Source: Exiguobacterium acetylicum DSM 20416
GTDB lineage: Bacteria > Bacillota > Bacilli > Exiguobacteriales > Exiguobacteriaceae
Assembly: GCF_000702605.1 (NCBI RefSeq)
Contig: NZ_JNIR01000001.1
Span: forward strand, 1,168,501 to 1,232,500
DNA: 64,000 nucleotides
Direction of reading: 5' to 3'
Translations under genes and position numbers: made by a program
Notes under the pieces: model-generated
The model's input: the letters and a program-made list of their open reading frames with translations, nothing else
What the model was told of the DNA's origin: nothing
The model's database searches: none
Shown here: positions 18,346 to 25,909 of the stretch, piece after piece
Layout of the letters: each line of letters begins with the position of its first letter
Position numbering within the stretch: the first letter of the stretch is position 1

Positions 18346-18359
18346 TTTAGTATACTAAA
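18346..18359. promoter_or_regulatory. 14-bp palindrome upstream of the ABM-domain gene
   Basis: TTTAGTATACTAAA is a perfect palindrome about 24 bp before the start codon. It could be an operator, or coincide with a -10 region (TATACT/AGTATA). Regulator unknown. Confidence 0.4.
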
Positions 18360-18398
18360 AGTCATGGGTCGTAGAAAACACGGATGCGTTATCGCTTG

Positions 18399-18546
18399 TT
18401 GACACTCCCACGGCTAAAGCTGCAAGCCCACACCGTTGGTGAGGGGGGATTCTCAAGTGCTTGGCGGACTCAATCCATTTCTGCTTCGTCCGAGCCTTGA
18501 GGTAGGGGTGTGCCATCACCCCTCCTGAGACAGACCGTATAGGTTC
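18399..18546 (-). ncRNA. Probable omega RNA scaffold / IS right end
   Basis: The region between the restored tnpB stop and the element's right tip is where the omega RNA of TnpB systems lies. It contains GGGGTG...CACCCC and related GC-rich pairings and ends AGCTTTAGCCGTGGGAGTGT. The guide would be read from the flank below 18399 (beginning near CAAGCGATAACGCATCC on the minus strand). Inferred from family architecture, not from expression. Confidence 0.55.
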
Positions 18547-19622
18547 TCAGGCTGATGGACTGTTACCATCCATCACAGGTGCGTATCGAATGTTCATCGC
18601 ACCGACGGCGTCCCGATGTCCTTTAAACCCACAGGCACACGTGTAGACCCTATCCCTCACCTTGTTCCTGACGGAACAGGATGGCAGGTCTGACTCGTGT
18701 AGGCGGGGTTCACATACTCAACCTTGATGCCCGACAAGGCGGCTTTGTATTCGATGAAGGACGCGAGACGATAGAACGACCATGAGTGGAGGTTCTGGTT
18801 GTTTTTACGGCTTGTTCTTGCCGTCTGTCGGATGTTCGCCAAGAGTTCGAGGCGAATGACAGAGATTTTCTTCTGTCTTGCAAAATCGACGATGGCTCGG
18901 CTGACCTTGTGGTCCTTGTCCCGCATCCACCGCTGTTCCTTCTGATTGCGTCGTTTGATAGCCCTCGGCTTCTTCTTTTTGCCGAGTGCCTTCCGTTCCG
19001 CACGGAACTTGCGTTTCATATACTTGTTCTTACGACCGTTCCCGAAGAAACGGGTCGTGTCGTCATCGGTGACGGCGACCGCCGGCACTTTCAGTCCGAG
19101 GTCAACCCCCATCATCCGCACCCCCGTCCGAGGGACGGTCGGTACATGGACGGAAATCTGAGCAATCCACTTCCTTCCCTTCTTCGTGACCCTGAGCGTC
19201 CCGAGTTTGTTGGCAAGGAGTCGGGTATTCCGATTGTCCTTGTCAACCATGGGAGCACGGAATCGCATCTTCACGGACTTCCCGTCCATCCAAACGGGGA
19301 AGGAGATGCTCTCGAAGTCGAAGGAATAGTTCTGATTGTTCCAGACGCAGACCGGCTTTTTGAGGACAGGGATGCGTTTGAACTCCTCTTTCCTCGCCTT
19401 CTTGTAGATGCCGACGGCATCTCCTGCGAGTTGGTTCTTCACGGCGCTCGGAAGGGGGGTGTCGATGTCCTTGCTCGACCACCTCTTCCCGTCCTCGGAG
19501 GCGACCATGTTCGCCACGACTCGGTTGGCGGTCTGGATATAGGTCTTGCCCATCCTTTTTAGGATGGCATCCTGACGACGCGTGGCATAGATTCGAACTT
19601 CTACCGTGACGACTTGACTCAT
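18547..19622 (-). pseudogene. tnpB: RNA-guided nuclease TnpB, C-terminus frameshifted
   Basis: TnpB is the transposon-encoded RuvC-type nuclease guided by an omega RNA. The wedge and RuvC-I (MMGVDLGLKVPAVAVTDD) and RuvC-II (ISVIRLELL) regions are intact. At TSQTC the frame breaks: the visible frame ends HPVPSGTR at 18657. The alternative frame continues PSC, VYTCACGFKGHRDAVGAMN and stops at 18547, supplying the zinc finger and RuvC-III. One lost C in a CCC run explains it. The start is set at the ATG after GAGGTGTCAAAG. As read, the protein lacks the zinc finger and RuvC-III and should be inactive. Confidence 0.85.
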
Positions 19623-19743
19623 CTTTGACACCTCTTTCATCCTAATAATCAACTCCATTATAGATTTACTATAAATGCATTTCATCAGGAAGAACAGTCG
19701 AGGACATGCGGTGTCTGAAGACACCCCGTCTCCGAACTCGCTA

Positions 19744-20367
19744 TCAGCCCACCCCTAAAGGAGTGGGCTTTCTCGCTCGTACATTCTGTAACGTCAAGCG
19801 CTGGATCGTCTCTTTTCCGTCTACGCTCGTCGCGATCATCTCGAAATAGAGCGAATGCGGGAAGGCATCCGGTAACGGTTGGACGGTATGGAAACGTTCC
19901 TGATCTGCTACCGACAAGGAACGTTGCATCGGACGAAGCGGCGCTTCGCCTTCAGCCGTCGTCTTATACGGCTCGAACCGGATCGATTTCATTTGTTTCG
20001 AACCATTCATGCCGTAGGCGACAAGGTATCGACCTTCGTCCGTCGTCAACAAACGACCTTCAAACCAATCCGACTCCCTCGTCTGTTTTGAGCGAATGAT
20101 TCGGTCGATTCGTTGTGACTCATCGGTTTGTTGCAGGAGCAAAAACAAGCGGTCGTGCTTCGCTTCAAGATACGCAACGGCATAATGGTCAGATAGTCGT
20201 TCGACGAAGTAGACATCACGCGCTTCGACTGGTGTGTTCGTCATCTGTGTATATAACTGGGCGACTTGCTTCGCCGTAAAGGAAACGGTCTCTTGACGTG
20301 GATGCATCCCCGTCAGCGTTCCGAGCACGAGACCGAACAATAAGATGAGGAAAAGACGCCGTTTCAT
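19744..20367 (-). CDS. Exported or membrane-anchored protein of unknown function, 3' end altered by IS
   Basis: A 207-residue protein with an N-terminal hydrophobic signal or anchor (LFLILLFGLVLGTLTG) and a hydrophilic extracytoplasmic part. No family recognised. The last roughly ten codons (ending RKPTPLGVG) lie in the IS605-type left-end hairpin, so the native C-terminus has been replaced by element sequence. It starts on the last base of the upstream acetyltransferase stop (TGATG), so the two are translationally coupled. Confidence 0.65.
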   Translation of the reverse strand: MKRRLFLILLFGLVLGTLTGMHPRQETVSFTAKQVAQLYTQMTNTPVEARDVYFVERLSDHYAVAYLEAKHDRLFLLLQQTDESQRIDRIIRSKQTRESDWFEGRLLTTDEGRYLVAYGMNGSKQMKSIRFEPYKTTAEGEAPLRPMQRSLSVADQERFHTVQPLPDAFPHSLYFEMIATSVDGKETIQRLTLQNVRARKPTPLGVG

Positions 20368-20795
20368 CAGTCAACCTGTTTGACGAGCAGATGGTAGCTC
20401 ATCCCTGGTGGATAGTCATCGATTCGTCCGACTTCGACGAATCCCTGTCGCTCATAAAACGGAAGCGCTTGAAACGAGAACGTCTCGACGCGGATTCGCT
20501 GAACACCCGCTGCTCGTGCCCATTCCTCCAGTTGACGGAGTAACTGAGTACCGAGCCCACTTACCCGTTCCTCCTCGACGACGAAGAACCATTCAATATG
20601 TAACCAGCCCCAGTACATTTCTCCTGAGATGCCGCCGATCGATTGATCGTCACGCGTCGCAAGTAATGTGACGGCTTGTGTTCCCTCGGAGCGTTTCGTC
20701 GCATGAAATGGTGAATGCTCGACATTGTATTGACGCACTTGTTGTTGAAGCCAGTCCTGTCCGTCCTCATTTTCCTTAAGTTGAAATTGCAGCAT
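20367..20795 (-). CDS. GNAT family N-acetyltransferase
   Basis: A cytosolic acetyltransferase of 142 residues. The acetyl-CoA-binding loop is VSGLGTQLL (family Q/RxxGxG/A), preceded by the WGWLHIEWFFVVEEERV strands and followed by RIRVETFSFQALPFYERQGF. The acceptor substrate is unknown. The ATG at 20795 is preceded by AAAGGAGTTTGGAC; a TTG six bases upstream is too close to this site. It is the first gene of a two-gene operon with the exported protein at 19744. Confidence 0.82.
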   Translation of the reverse strand: MLQFQLKENEDGQDWLQQQVRQYNVEHSPFHATKRSEGTQAVTLLATRDDQSIGGISGEMYWGWLHIEWFFVVEEERVSGLGTQLLRQLEEWARAAGVQRIRVETFSFQALPFYERQGFVEVGRIDDYPPGMSYHLLVKQVD

Positions 20796-20839
20796 GTCCA
20801 AACTCCTTTCTTGTTATAGTAATAATGGAGGTGAATACG

Positions 20840-21625
20840 ATGGAACCCACGTTCCAAATTGATTGTACGAAGTGTTTTGGTTTATGTTGTACAGCACTCG
20901 CTTTTTCGAAATCCAGTGATTTTGGTCATGACAAATCGGAAGCAACACCGTGTCGTAATCTTGATACGGACTACAGCTGTCGGATCCATGACCGGTTACG
21001 TGACAGCGGCTACAAAGGCTGTACCGTCTATGATTGTTTTGGTGCTGGACAGCATCTGTCACAGCAGACGTTTCAAGGCGATGATGCGCCCAAGCGACGC
21101 CAAGCGATCTATGCTGCTTTCCCGAAGATGGTCCATTTATTTGAGATGATGTGGTACATAACCGACGGGAAACGCGATGTCACGCGTGACATCCACGATC
21201 AACTCGATGAGACACTTGCCGCACTGACCCGGTACGCGGCATTACCAGCCGATCAATTTGAACGACTTGATGTGATACCTGTTCGTCATACCATCCGACC
21301 ACTCCTTGAGATGGTCGCCTCACGTGTTCAAGCTCAGTATAGCGGAAGACGCGACCAGACACCACGTGACTGGGTCGGAAAACAGTTACCCGGGCGTGAT
21401 TTTTCAGGTGCCAGTGTTCAGAATCAGTGGTTGCTCGCGACGAACTTGTCAAATACCCGCTTGCGCGGGGTAAACTTTCTCGGGGCTGATTTGCGAGACT
21501 GTAACGTCAAAGGCGCGGATTTGACGGATGCGCTCTTTTTGACACAAGCACAAATTAATTCAGCGATCGGCAATGCGGCGACACAGTTACCGAATCGTTT
21601 ACTTCGTCCATCCCATTGGCGTTAA
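20840..21625 (+). CDS. Cysteine-cluster (YkgJ-like) protein with C-terminal pentapeptide repeats
   Basis: The N-terminus has a cysteine-rich metal-binding pattern (CTKCFGLCC, then CRNLDTDYSC and GCTVYDC, residues 9-70), similar to zinc/iron-cluster proteins of the YkgJ type. The middle (about 80-180) is helical. The C-terminus (about 190-245) carries pentapeptide repeats of the A(D/N)Lxx form (ATNLSNTRLRGVNFLGADL). Function unknown. The start is set at 20840, six bases after GGAGGTG; 20825 is also in frame. It is divergent from the GNAT operon and ends in a strong terminator. Confidence 0.72.
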   Translation: MEPTFQIDCTKCFGLCCTALAFSKSSDFGHDKSEATPCRNLDTDYSCRIHDRLRDSGYKGCTVYDCFGAGQHLSQQTFQGDDAPKRRQAIYAAFPKMVHLFEMMWYITDGKRDVTRDIHDQLDETLAALTRYAALPADQFERLDVIPVRHTIRPLLEMVASRVQAQYSGRRDQTPRDWVGKQLPGRDFSGASVQNQWLLATNLSNTRLRGVNFLGADLRDCNVKGADLTDALFLTQAQINSAIGNAATQLPNRLLRPSHWR

Positions 21626-21640
21626 ACAGAACTGAACGAT

Positions 21641-21686
21641 AAAGAGGCACGTTTTCGGTCGATTGATCCGAAAACGTGCCTCCTTT
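21641..21686. terminator. Bidirectional rho-independent terminator
   Basis: AAAGAGGCACGTTTTCGG pairs with CCGAAAACGTGCCTC around a short loop, with T-rich ends. It lies between the convergent genes 20840-21625 and 21697-22398. Confidence 0.9.
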
Positions 21687-21696
21687 TGAATGCTTG

Positions 21697-22398
21697 TCAT
21701 CGTTTACCGAGCGTAAAGCCATCAAAATAACGCCCGCCGAATGGTGCGAGATAAGCATCGATTAACGCGACGACTTCTCGTTGGTCATCCGATTGATAAT
21801 ACAACTCGAATGCCATTGTATGTCGGCTGGCATAGTCTTCGTCAAACTCTGCAAGAGCGCGAATCGCCCACTTCCCTTGTCCGATGTAGTAACGATTGGC
21901 ACGAAGAACAAACTCGATACTCTGTTCATATAAACGTGACGCAATCGCTAGACCTTCTGCGCGGTTCGTCACACTTTCGAAATCGTCGAGCAAATCACTT
22001 AAAAAATAACGTGCGCGGTCTTGTTCCGAATTCGTCCACGCAACAGGTCCGTCCGTTAATTGGTGAGCCGCTTCCTGACGGATAGATGCAAGACGCGGAT
22101 GATCCTCGATCGTCCAGCTGTCAGCAATCATTCGTTGCAGGGACGGGCGACCACGTTCCCGGTCACTCTCGAAAAAATGTGCAATCGTCTCAAAGGAATG
22201 GACGAATGCTTCGACCGGGACACCGTCATGGATGAACGACTCCCGGTACGCCTGACCTCGACTTGCTTCAAAAATGATCACATCGACATCTGATTGTGCG
22301 GTCGCTTGCCCTCGCGTATGGCTGCCGGCAAGTAAAACAGCACAGTGATTCGGGTAACGTGACGCAACGAGCGGCATGATCCAGTCGCACCACTCCAT
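21697..22398 (-). CDS. Nucleotidyltransferase-domain protein
   Basis: A protein of about 233 residues with the minimal nucleotidyltransferase signature AGSHTRGQ...SDVDVIIF (GS-x10-DxD) at its N-terminus and an all-helical C-terminal part, resembling aminoglycoside or DUF4111-like nucleotidyltransferases. It could transfer a nucleotide to a small molecule or protein; the substrate is unknown. The frame is open further upstream, but that portion overlaps the gene at 22409 and reads unnaturally, so the ATG at 22398 is preferred although its ribosome-binding site is weak. Confidence 0.68.
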   Translation of the reverse strand: MEWCDWIMPLVASRYPNHCAVLLAGSHTRGQATAQSDVDVIIFEASRGQAYRESFIHDGVPVEAFVHSFETIAHFFESDRERGRPSLQRMIADSWTIEDHPRLASIRQEAAHQLTDGPVAWTNSEQDRARYFLSDLLDDFESVTNRAEGLAIASRLYEQSIEFVLRANRYYIGQGKWAIRALAEFDEDYASRHTMAFELYYQSDDQREVVALIDAYLAPFGGRYFDGFTLGKR

Positions 22399-22408
22399 GC
22401 GTGTCCAC

Positions 22409-22882
22409 TTAGTCTTCAACTTGTTCACCGATTCCGGAGAAGACGGCCAGTTCGTCACCCGGTACGGCAACGATCGTCGCGTCGGCTCGGTGTGGCGCGA
22501 GACCGATATCGATCGCCCACGATTCATAATATGTATCCGATCCGTTCAGGACGAGCGTTTGTCCGTTGCTAAACGTTAGGAATAAGTGCGGTGCCGTCTT
22601 TCCGATTCGCACACCGGTGATGCGTTCCGCGTGAAGTGAGACGATCAAATGTAACATCTCTTCTTTCGTCGCATGGCGGACGACCCAATCCTGTGTCGTC
22701 TCGACATCGCCGTAAAACAGACGGTCCGTCTCGATCCGTAGTCGTAGTTCAGGCGCTGTCGTATCGAACAGATTGATGAATTCGAGCGTGACGTAGCCTG
22801 CGACATGGACCGTCGCTAATTGTGTACCGATGAAATAGGTCGTCAAGAGCTGACGGGCGAGTTGATGATCTTCTTTGTTCAT
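22409..22882 (-). CDS. Hypothetical cytosolic protein
   Basis: A 157-residue protein with alternating strands and helices (LATVHVAGYVTLEFINLF, LFLTFSNGQTLVLNGSDTYYES) and no signal peptide or membrane segment. No family recognised. The ATG at 22882 is preceded by GAGGTGCTCATC, a clear ribosome-binding site; an upstream in-frame ATG is not supported. It is probably co-transcribed with the nucleotidyltransferase 10 bp downstream. Confidence 0.6.
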   Translation of the reverse strand: MNKEDHQLARQLLTTYFIGTQLATVHVAGYVTLEFINLFDTTAPELRLRIETDRLFYGDVETTQDWVVRHATKEEMLHLIVSLHAERITGVRIGKTAPHLFLTFSNGQTLVLNGSDTYYESWAIDIGLAPHRADATIVAVPGDELAVFSGIGEQVED

Positions 22883-23048
22883 GATGAGCACCTCATTTAA
22901 AAAGAATGAATGGTATCGGGATGAGTCCGAGAAACTTACTTCCACTCAATTTACCACAAATTAGTCGATACGAACATGAGAAGAAAGGCATGTTTTCGGT
23001 TTTCTACGGCACGGAGGTGAGAATACGGTATACTGATGAGGAACTGAC

Positions 23049-23064
23049 GTCGATCGTGATCGAC
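23049..23064. promoter_or_regulatory. Inverted repeat upstream of the degenerate resolvase gene
   Basis: GTCGATC and GATCGAC form a perfect 7+7 bp inverted repeat with a GT centre. It lies 15 bp downstream of a TATACT -10-like sequence (23029-23034) and just before the ribosome-binding site AAAGGAG. The position suits an operator, possibly for autoregulation by the HTH protein it precedes. Confidence 0.5.
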
Positions 23065-23081
23065 AGAAAGGAGCTCCATCC

Positions 23082-23651
23082 ATGCAATATTTCTACATGA
23101 GACCCTATCCGGATGATCCAGACTGTTCTATGCAACAAGCGGAAGCCGACAAGAGTGATGTGACGACACGTGTCATCGAGACGCATGATTCGGCTAAACG
23201 ACGGACGGCACTCGAACAGATGCTTGAGGCACTTCAGACGGGAGACGAAGTCATCGTCTCGCATCTCTACATCTTAGCAGACTCGACGCGGCACTTGATC
23301 GAGTTGCTTGAGCACATGGAGACTCGTGGTGCGACGCTGTGGTCACTCCGCGAACAGATTCGGACGAGCGAGCGTGCCTCCTTATCGTTTCTTGAAACGG
23401 CCCGCCATCTCGTTCAGCTGCAAAGTGACGTCATCAGCATGTCGACGCGTGCTGGACTCTCTAAAGCAAAAGAACAAGGAAAGCAGACCGGTCGCCCCCG
23501 GAAGCCGGATGAAAATGCCCGCCGCGCGATCGCCATGTATCAAAGTAAAAACTATTCGCTCGCTGATATCCGCGAACAGACCGGTATTAGTAAAAGTACG
23601 TTGTACCGATATCTCGAAAGCGAGACAATCGATGCAACGGATAAAGGCTGA
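23082..23651 (+). CDS. Serine recombinase/resolvase-family protein lacking catalytic residues
   Basis: A 189-residue protein with the resolvase layout: a short alpha/beta N-terminal domain (1 to about 100), a long E helix (LQSDVISMSTRAGLSKAKEQGK) and a C-terminal GRPRKPDE plus Hin-type HTH (YSLADIREQTGISKSTLYRYLE). Active resolvases have YxRVS near the N-terminus and KLDRLGRS near residue 70. Here these read YMRPY and HLYILADS, so the nucleophilic Ser and two catalytic Arg are missing. DNA cleavage is unlikely; a regulatory DNA-binding role is more plausible. A palindrome precedes it and a terminator follows. Confidence 0.8.
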   Translation: MQYFYMRPYPDDPDCSMQQAEADKSDVTTRVIETHDSAKRRTALEQMLEALQTGDEVIVSHLYILADSTRHLIELLEHMETRGATLWSLREQIRTSERASLSFLETARHLVQLQSDVISMSTRAGLSKAKEQGKQTGRPRKPDENARRAIAMYQSKNYSLADIREQTGISKSTLYRYLESETIDATDKG

Positions 23652-23677
23652 CTCCATCATGGAATCAGCCTTTTTTT
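23643..23677 (+). terminator. Rho-independent terminator of the resolvase-like gene
   Basis: AAAGGCTGA...TCAGCCTTT stem with a CTCCATCATGGAA interior that also pairs, followed by a T7 run. Confidence 0.92.
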
Positions 23678-24084
23678 CAGCTATTTTGCTTTAAGGTGTT
23701 GCCGAGCCATTTTTGGAGGGCTTTTCCGCCTTCATAGAACGAGCTGTCTCGTAATTCATACGTATGACCACCTTGTTCAATCAAGTCGAGGAACGTATTT
23801 CCGACATCCCGGTTTTCCCATTTCCGCTGATCCGTCAAATACTTGAAACCGAAGTTACATTCGACGTTGAAGATGATGTGGAAGGGTTCCTTGAACGATT
23901 GGACGGCGCGGATCATCTCGATCAAGATCATCCGTTTTGGTGATGACGCTTCGAATGTATCGAATAAGGTCGTTCGGCGTCCGTGAAACTCGATGACGCG
24001 GATCGCGCGACCGGTATCCGCTTTAAAATCATAACTCGTCCGAATCGAGACGATGATCTCGCGTTGGTCTGGTTGTACTGGCAT
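23677..24084 (-). CDS. Hypothetical protein, possibly degenerate RNase H-like fold
   Basis: A 135-residue cytosolic protein. The order of elements (strands at IIVSIRTSY, IRVIEFHG; helix in RMILIEMIRAVQSFKEP; strand FHIIFNVEC; then a KW...NRDVGNTFLDLIEQGGH segment) recalls bacterial RNase HI, in which RMELxAxIxALxxLKEP is followed by a strand with the TDSxY motif. The expected aspartates are not conserved here (VECNF instead of TDSQY), so nuclease activity is doubtful. This comparison is by eye. It is convergent with the resolvase-like gene. Confidence 0.5.
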   Translation of the reverse strand: MPVQPDQREIIVSIRTSYDFKADTGRAIRVIEFHGRRTTLFDTFEASSPKRMILIEMIRAVQSFKEPFHIIFNVECNFGFKYLTDQRKWENRDVGNTFLDLIEQGGHTYELRDSSFYEGGKALQKWLGNTLKQNS

Positions 24085-24228
24085 GGTATATCGCTTCCTT
24101 TCTCTCGGTCGATTATAGCATGGACCTGTTCGATTTTAATAGACATCGTCGATTCGGTCTCAAGAAGGATTGTCGCAACCTAAAATTTGTCTTATACTAA
24201 AATTACCAATACATAAAGGAGCGTTTTC

Positions 24229-24612
24229 GTGAAACATCTATTTTCGATACTCCTCTCGGCGAGTCTTTTGTTCACGGGTTGCTACTGCACCCTCGACGAA
24301 CGAACGGACGAGCCGCACTTCAAATCACGTGCCCGCTCCATTTCCTCGTATCATACCTTCGACATCGAATATGCGAAAGGACTACGGAAGGAGCAAGTTT
24401 CGAACCGAACGGTCACCGTGACGGATTCGAATGGCGAGCGGATGCAAACGGAGATTGAAGTCCTAGACGGCAAAGAAATCCGAATCAAACCACCGCGCTC
24501 TGGATACAAAAAAGGACGTCGCTACATCATCCACATTCGGGATTCGATCGACGCCCGCAAACAAGTCCATACGAATACGATTCGGGAACGAACCTTCACT
24601 GTCGACCGCTGA
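24229..24612 (+). CDS. Small lipoprotein with a SbsA-like Ig fold
   Basis: A 127-residue exported protein. The signal peptide ends in the lipobox LLFTGC, so it should be anchored to the outer membrane face. The mature part looks like one bacterial Ig-like (Big_5/SbsA) module: NRTVTVTDSNGERM, EIRIKPPRSGYKKGRRYIIHI, RERTFTVDR, as in surface-layer and cell-wall proteins. AAAGGAGCGTTTTC precedes the ATG. Its terminator overlaps the end of the gene. Confidence 0.75.
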   Translation: MKHLFSILLSASLLFTGCYCTLDERTDEPHFKSRARSISSYHTFDIEYAKGLRKEQVSNRTVTVTDSNGERMQTEIEVLDGKEIRIKPPRSGYKKGRRYIIHIRDSIDARKQVHTNTIRERTFTVDR

Positions 24613-24632
24613 CAGACAAGGTTCGTTTTTTT
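24588..24632 (+). terminator. Terminator overlapping the end of the small lipoprotein gene
   Basis: ACGAACCTT (24588-24596) and AAGGTTCGT (24618-24626) are complementary, followed by a run of T; the stop codon lies between the arms. Confidence 0.6.
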
Positions 24633-25158
24633 ATTTGGAACGAGCCGGAAAGACGGTGTAACTCATCGAGATGACCCCATCGATCACGAGGACGAGCCCC
24701 CACAGTTGTAACGTCCGTAAGAGACTCTCCGTCTGCTCAGCATCTCCCAGCCAGAGAATCATGGCACCGAGTAACGTACCACCAATCAAAAAGGCCAGGA
24801 TGTGTCGATAGAAACCGTTGCGTTCCCGTCGCGCACGCGATATCCGTTCTTTTGCTACGTGCTCTTTTAGGACAAAACGGCGGTAGACTCCATCCGCCCA
24901 GGCAATCATTTGTTTCCCAAATGCAAGTGAGACGCCGATATAGATCGCAGCGAGACCGTGCGCGAGCGTTGCTGTATTGCCGCGACTTAAGTCAAACACC
25001 GTTAAGACCAGTAAGACGATATCAATCACCGGTGACATCGCCATCAATCGAAAACCAAGCTTCTCTCGTCTGAATCCATAACGCACGATCAGTCCGGCGA
25101 CAATGAATACCCAAAATAGAATCTCACAACCGACGATTGCCCACGCGACGAGTTGCAT
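24631..25158 (-). CDS. Integral membrane protein (YmcC-like)
   Basis: A 175-residue protein with about five hydrophobic segments (residues 5-27, 36-56, 63-82, 117-136 and 148-166) and a basic cytoplasmic loop (about 95-115, RRFVLKEHVAKERISRARRERN). It resembles Bacillus YmcC-type membrane proteins of unknown function. AAGGAGAGGATTGAT precedes the ATG. It is divergent from the TetR-family gene at 25269, which may regulate it; no clear shared operator was found in 25159-25268. Confidence 0.65.
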   Translation of the reverse strand: MQLVAWAIVGCEILFWVFIVAGLIVRYGFRREKLGFRLMAMSPVIDIVLLVLTVFDLSRGNTATLAHGLAAIYIGVSLAFGKQMIAWADGVYRRFVLKEHVAKERISRARRERNGFYRHILAFLIGGTLLGAMILWLGDAEQTESLLRTLQLWGLVLVIDGVISMSYTVFPARSK

Positions 25159-25268
25159 ATCAATCCTCTCCTTTTTTAATACGACTGTATCATAAAGATA
25201 ACACCTCTTTCAGTGCTTGACTAGTCTTTTTAATACATTCGTGCTAAAAAAGATGATATACTTGAGAC

Positions 25269-25868
25269 ATGCCAAAACAAGTCAATCACGAAGAACGCAA
25301 ACGCCTCATCGCCGAAGCGACGTGGCGCACGATTTCTCAAGTCGGTATTGAACAAGCCAGTGTCCGGACGATCGCCAAGGAAGCGGGACTCTCACTGGGT
25401 GCCTTGCGATATTACTTCACGACCCAGGACGAGTTGCTCCGCTTCTCGATGGACCTCGTCCAAGAACGGGTCCAAGCACGCATCACAACCATTTTCGAGA
25501 AAGGAGGAACCCCGGAAGAAACGTTATGTGACGTCTTACTTGAGGTCTTACCTTATGCACCCGAGCATCAGCTCGAGATGCAGGTCTGGTTTCAATTCAT
25601 GATGTCCGCGTATTCATCGCAAGCGACGGAAAATCCGGACGATATCTACCATATGGTTCAAGTACTGTTGACACAGATTCCGGACGGTACACTCCGCGCG
25701 GGCTTAGACATTGCGCTTGAGAGTGAACGGCTCGCAGCACTCGTTGACGGGTTAGCCTTTCATGCTCTGTTTCGACCGGAACGATTACCAAAAGAACGCC
25801 TGCGTCATGTCCTCGTCCATCACTTGAACGCCCTCTTCGTCCGTCCTTTAGCGATCGACGACAAATAA
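25269..25868 (+). CDS. TetR/AcrR family transcriptional regulator
   Basis: A 199-residue repressor-type protein. The N-terminal HTH is clear: ERKRLIAEATWRTISQVGIEQASVRTIAKEAGLSLGALRYYF (described in pieces: helix 1 up to TWRTI, recognition helix LSLGALRYYF). The C-terminal ligand-binding domain resembles the BetI/TetR_C_6 group. The likely targets are itself, the divergent membrane protein gene at 24631, or the convergent MATE exporter operon. There is no strong ribosome-binding site upstream of the ATG, so translation may be weak or leaderless. Confidence 0.88.
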   Translation: MPKQVNHEERKRLIAEATWRTISQVGIEQASVRTIAKEAGLSLGALRYYFTTQDELLRFSMDLVQERVQARITTIFEKGGTPEETLCDVLLEVLPYAPEHQLEMQVWFQFMMSAYSSQATENPDDIYHMVQVLLTQIPDGTLRAGLDIALESERLAALVDGLAFHALFRPERLPKERLRHVLVHHLNALFVRPLAIDDK

Positions 25869-25909
25869 CCCGCTGTTCCCTTTGCGCGCGAGGGAAACAG
25901 CGGGTTTTT
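25869..25909 (+). terminator. Rho-independent terminator of the TetR gene
   Basis: CCCGCTGTTCCCT pairs with AGGGAAACAGCGGG around a GCGCGC-rich loop, followed by five T. The convergent MATE gene ends at 25909. Confidence 0.85.

Larger units (their letters stand above)
18399..19790 (-). mobile_element. IS200/IS605-family element carrying only tnpB
   Basis: The element reads on the minus strand. The left end has the subterminal hairpin AGCCCAC...GTGGGCT (19746-19769), tnpB follows, and the right end finishes in AGCTTTAGCCGTGGGAGTGT, typical of this family, near 18399. No tnpA transposase is present, so it is an IS1341-like element depending on TnpA in trans. TTAC occurs on the minus strand near 19790, a plausible target/TAM. 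Exact boundaries are estimates. Confidence 0.78.

Noticed and set aside
18346-18359. Palindrome near the ABM gene considered as an IS end
   Set aside because: It lies outside the right tip of the element and is not similar to the element's subterminal hairpins.
18786-19562. 258-residue frame on the plus strand opposite tnpB
   Set aside because: It mirrors the tnpB codons, has no ribosome-binding site and reads as a low-complexity antisense translation.
21697-22527. Longer nucleotidyltransferase starting at 22527
   Set aside because: The extra 43 residues overlap the end of the 22409 gene in another frame, are Arg/Ser-rich and lack a ribosome-binding site.
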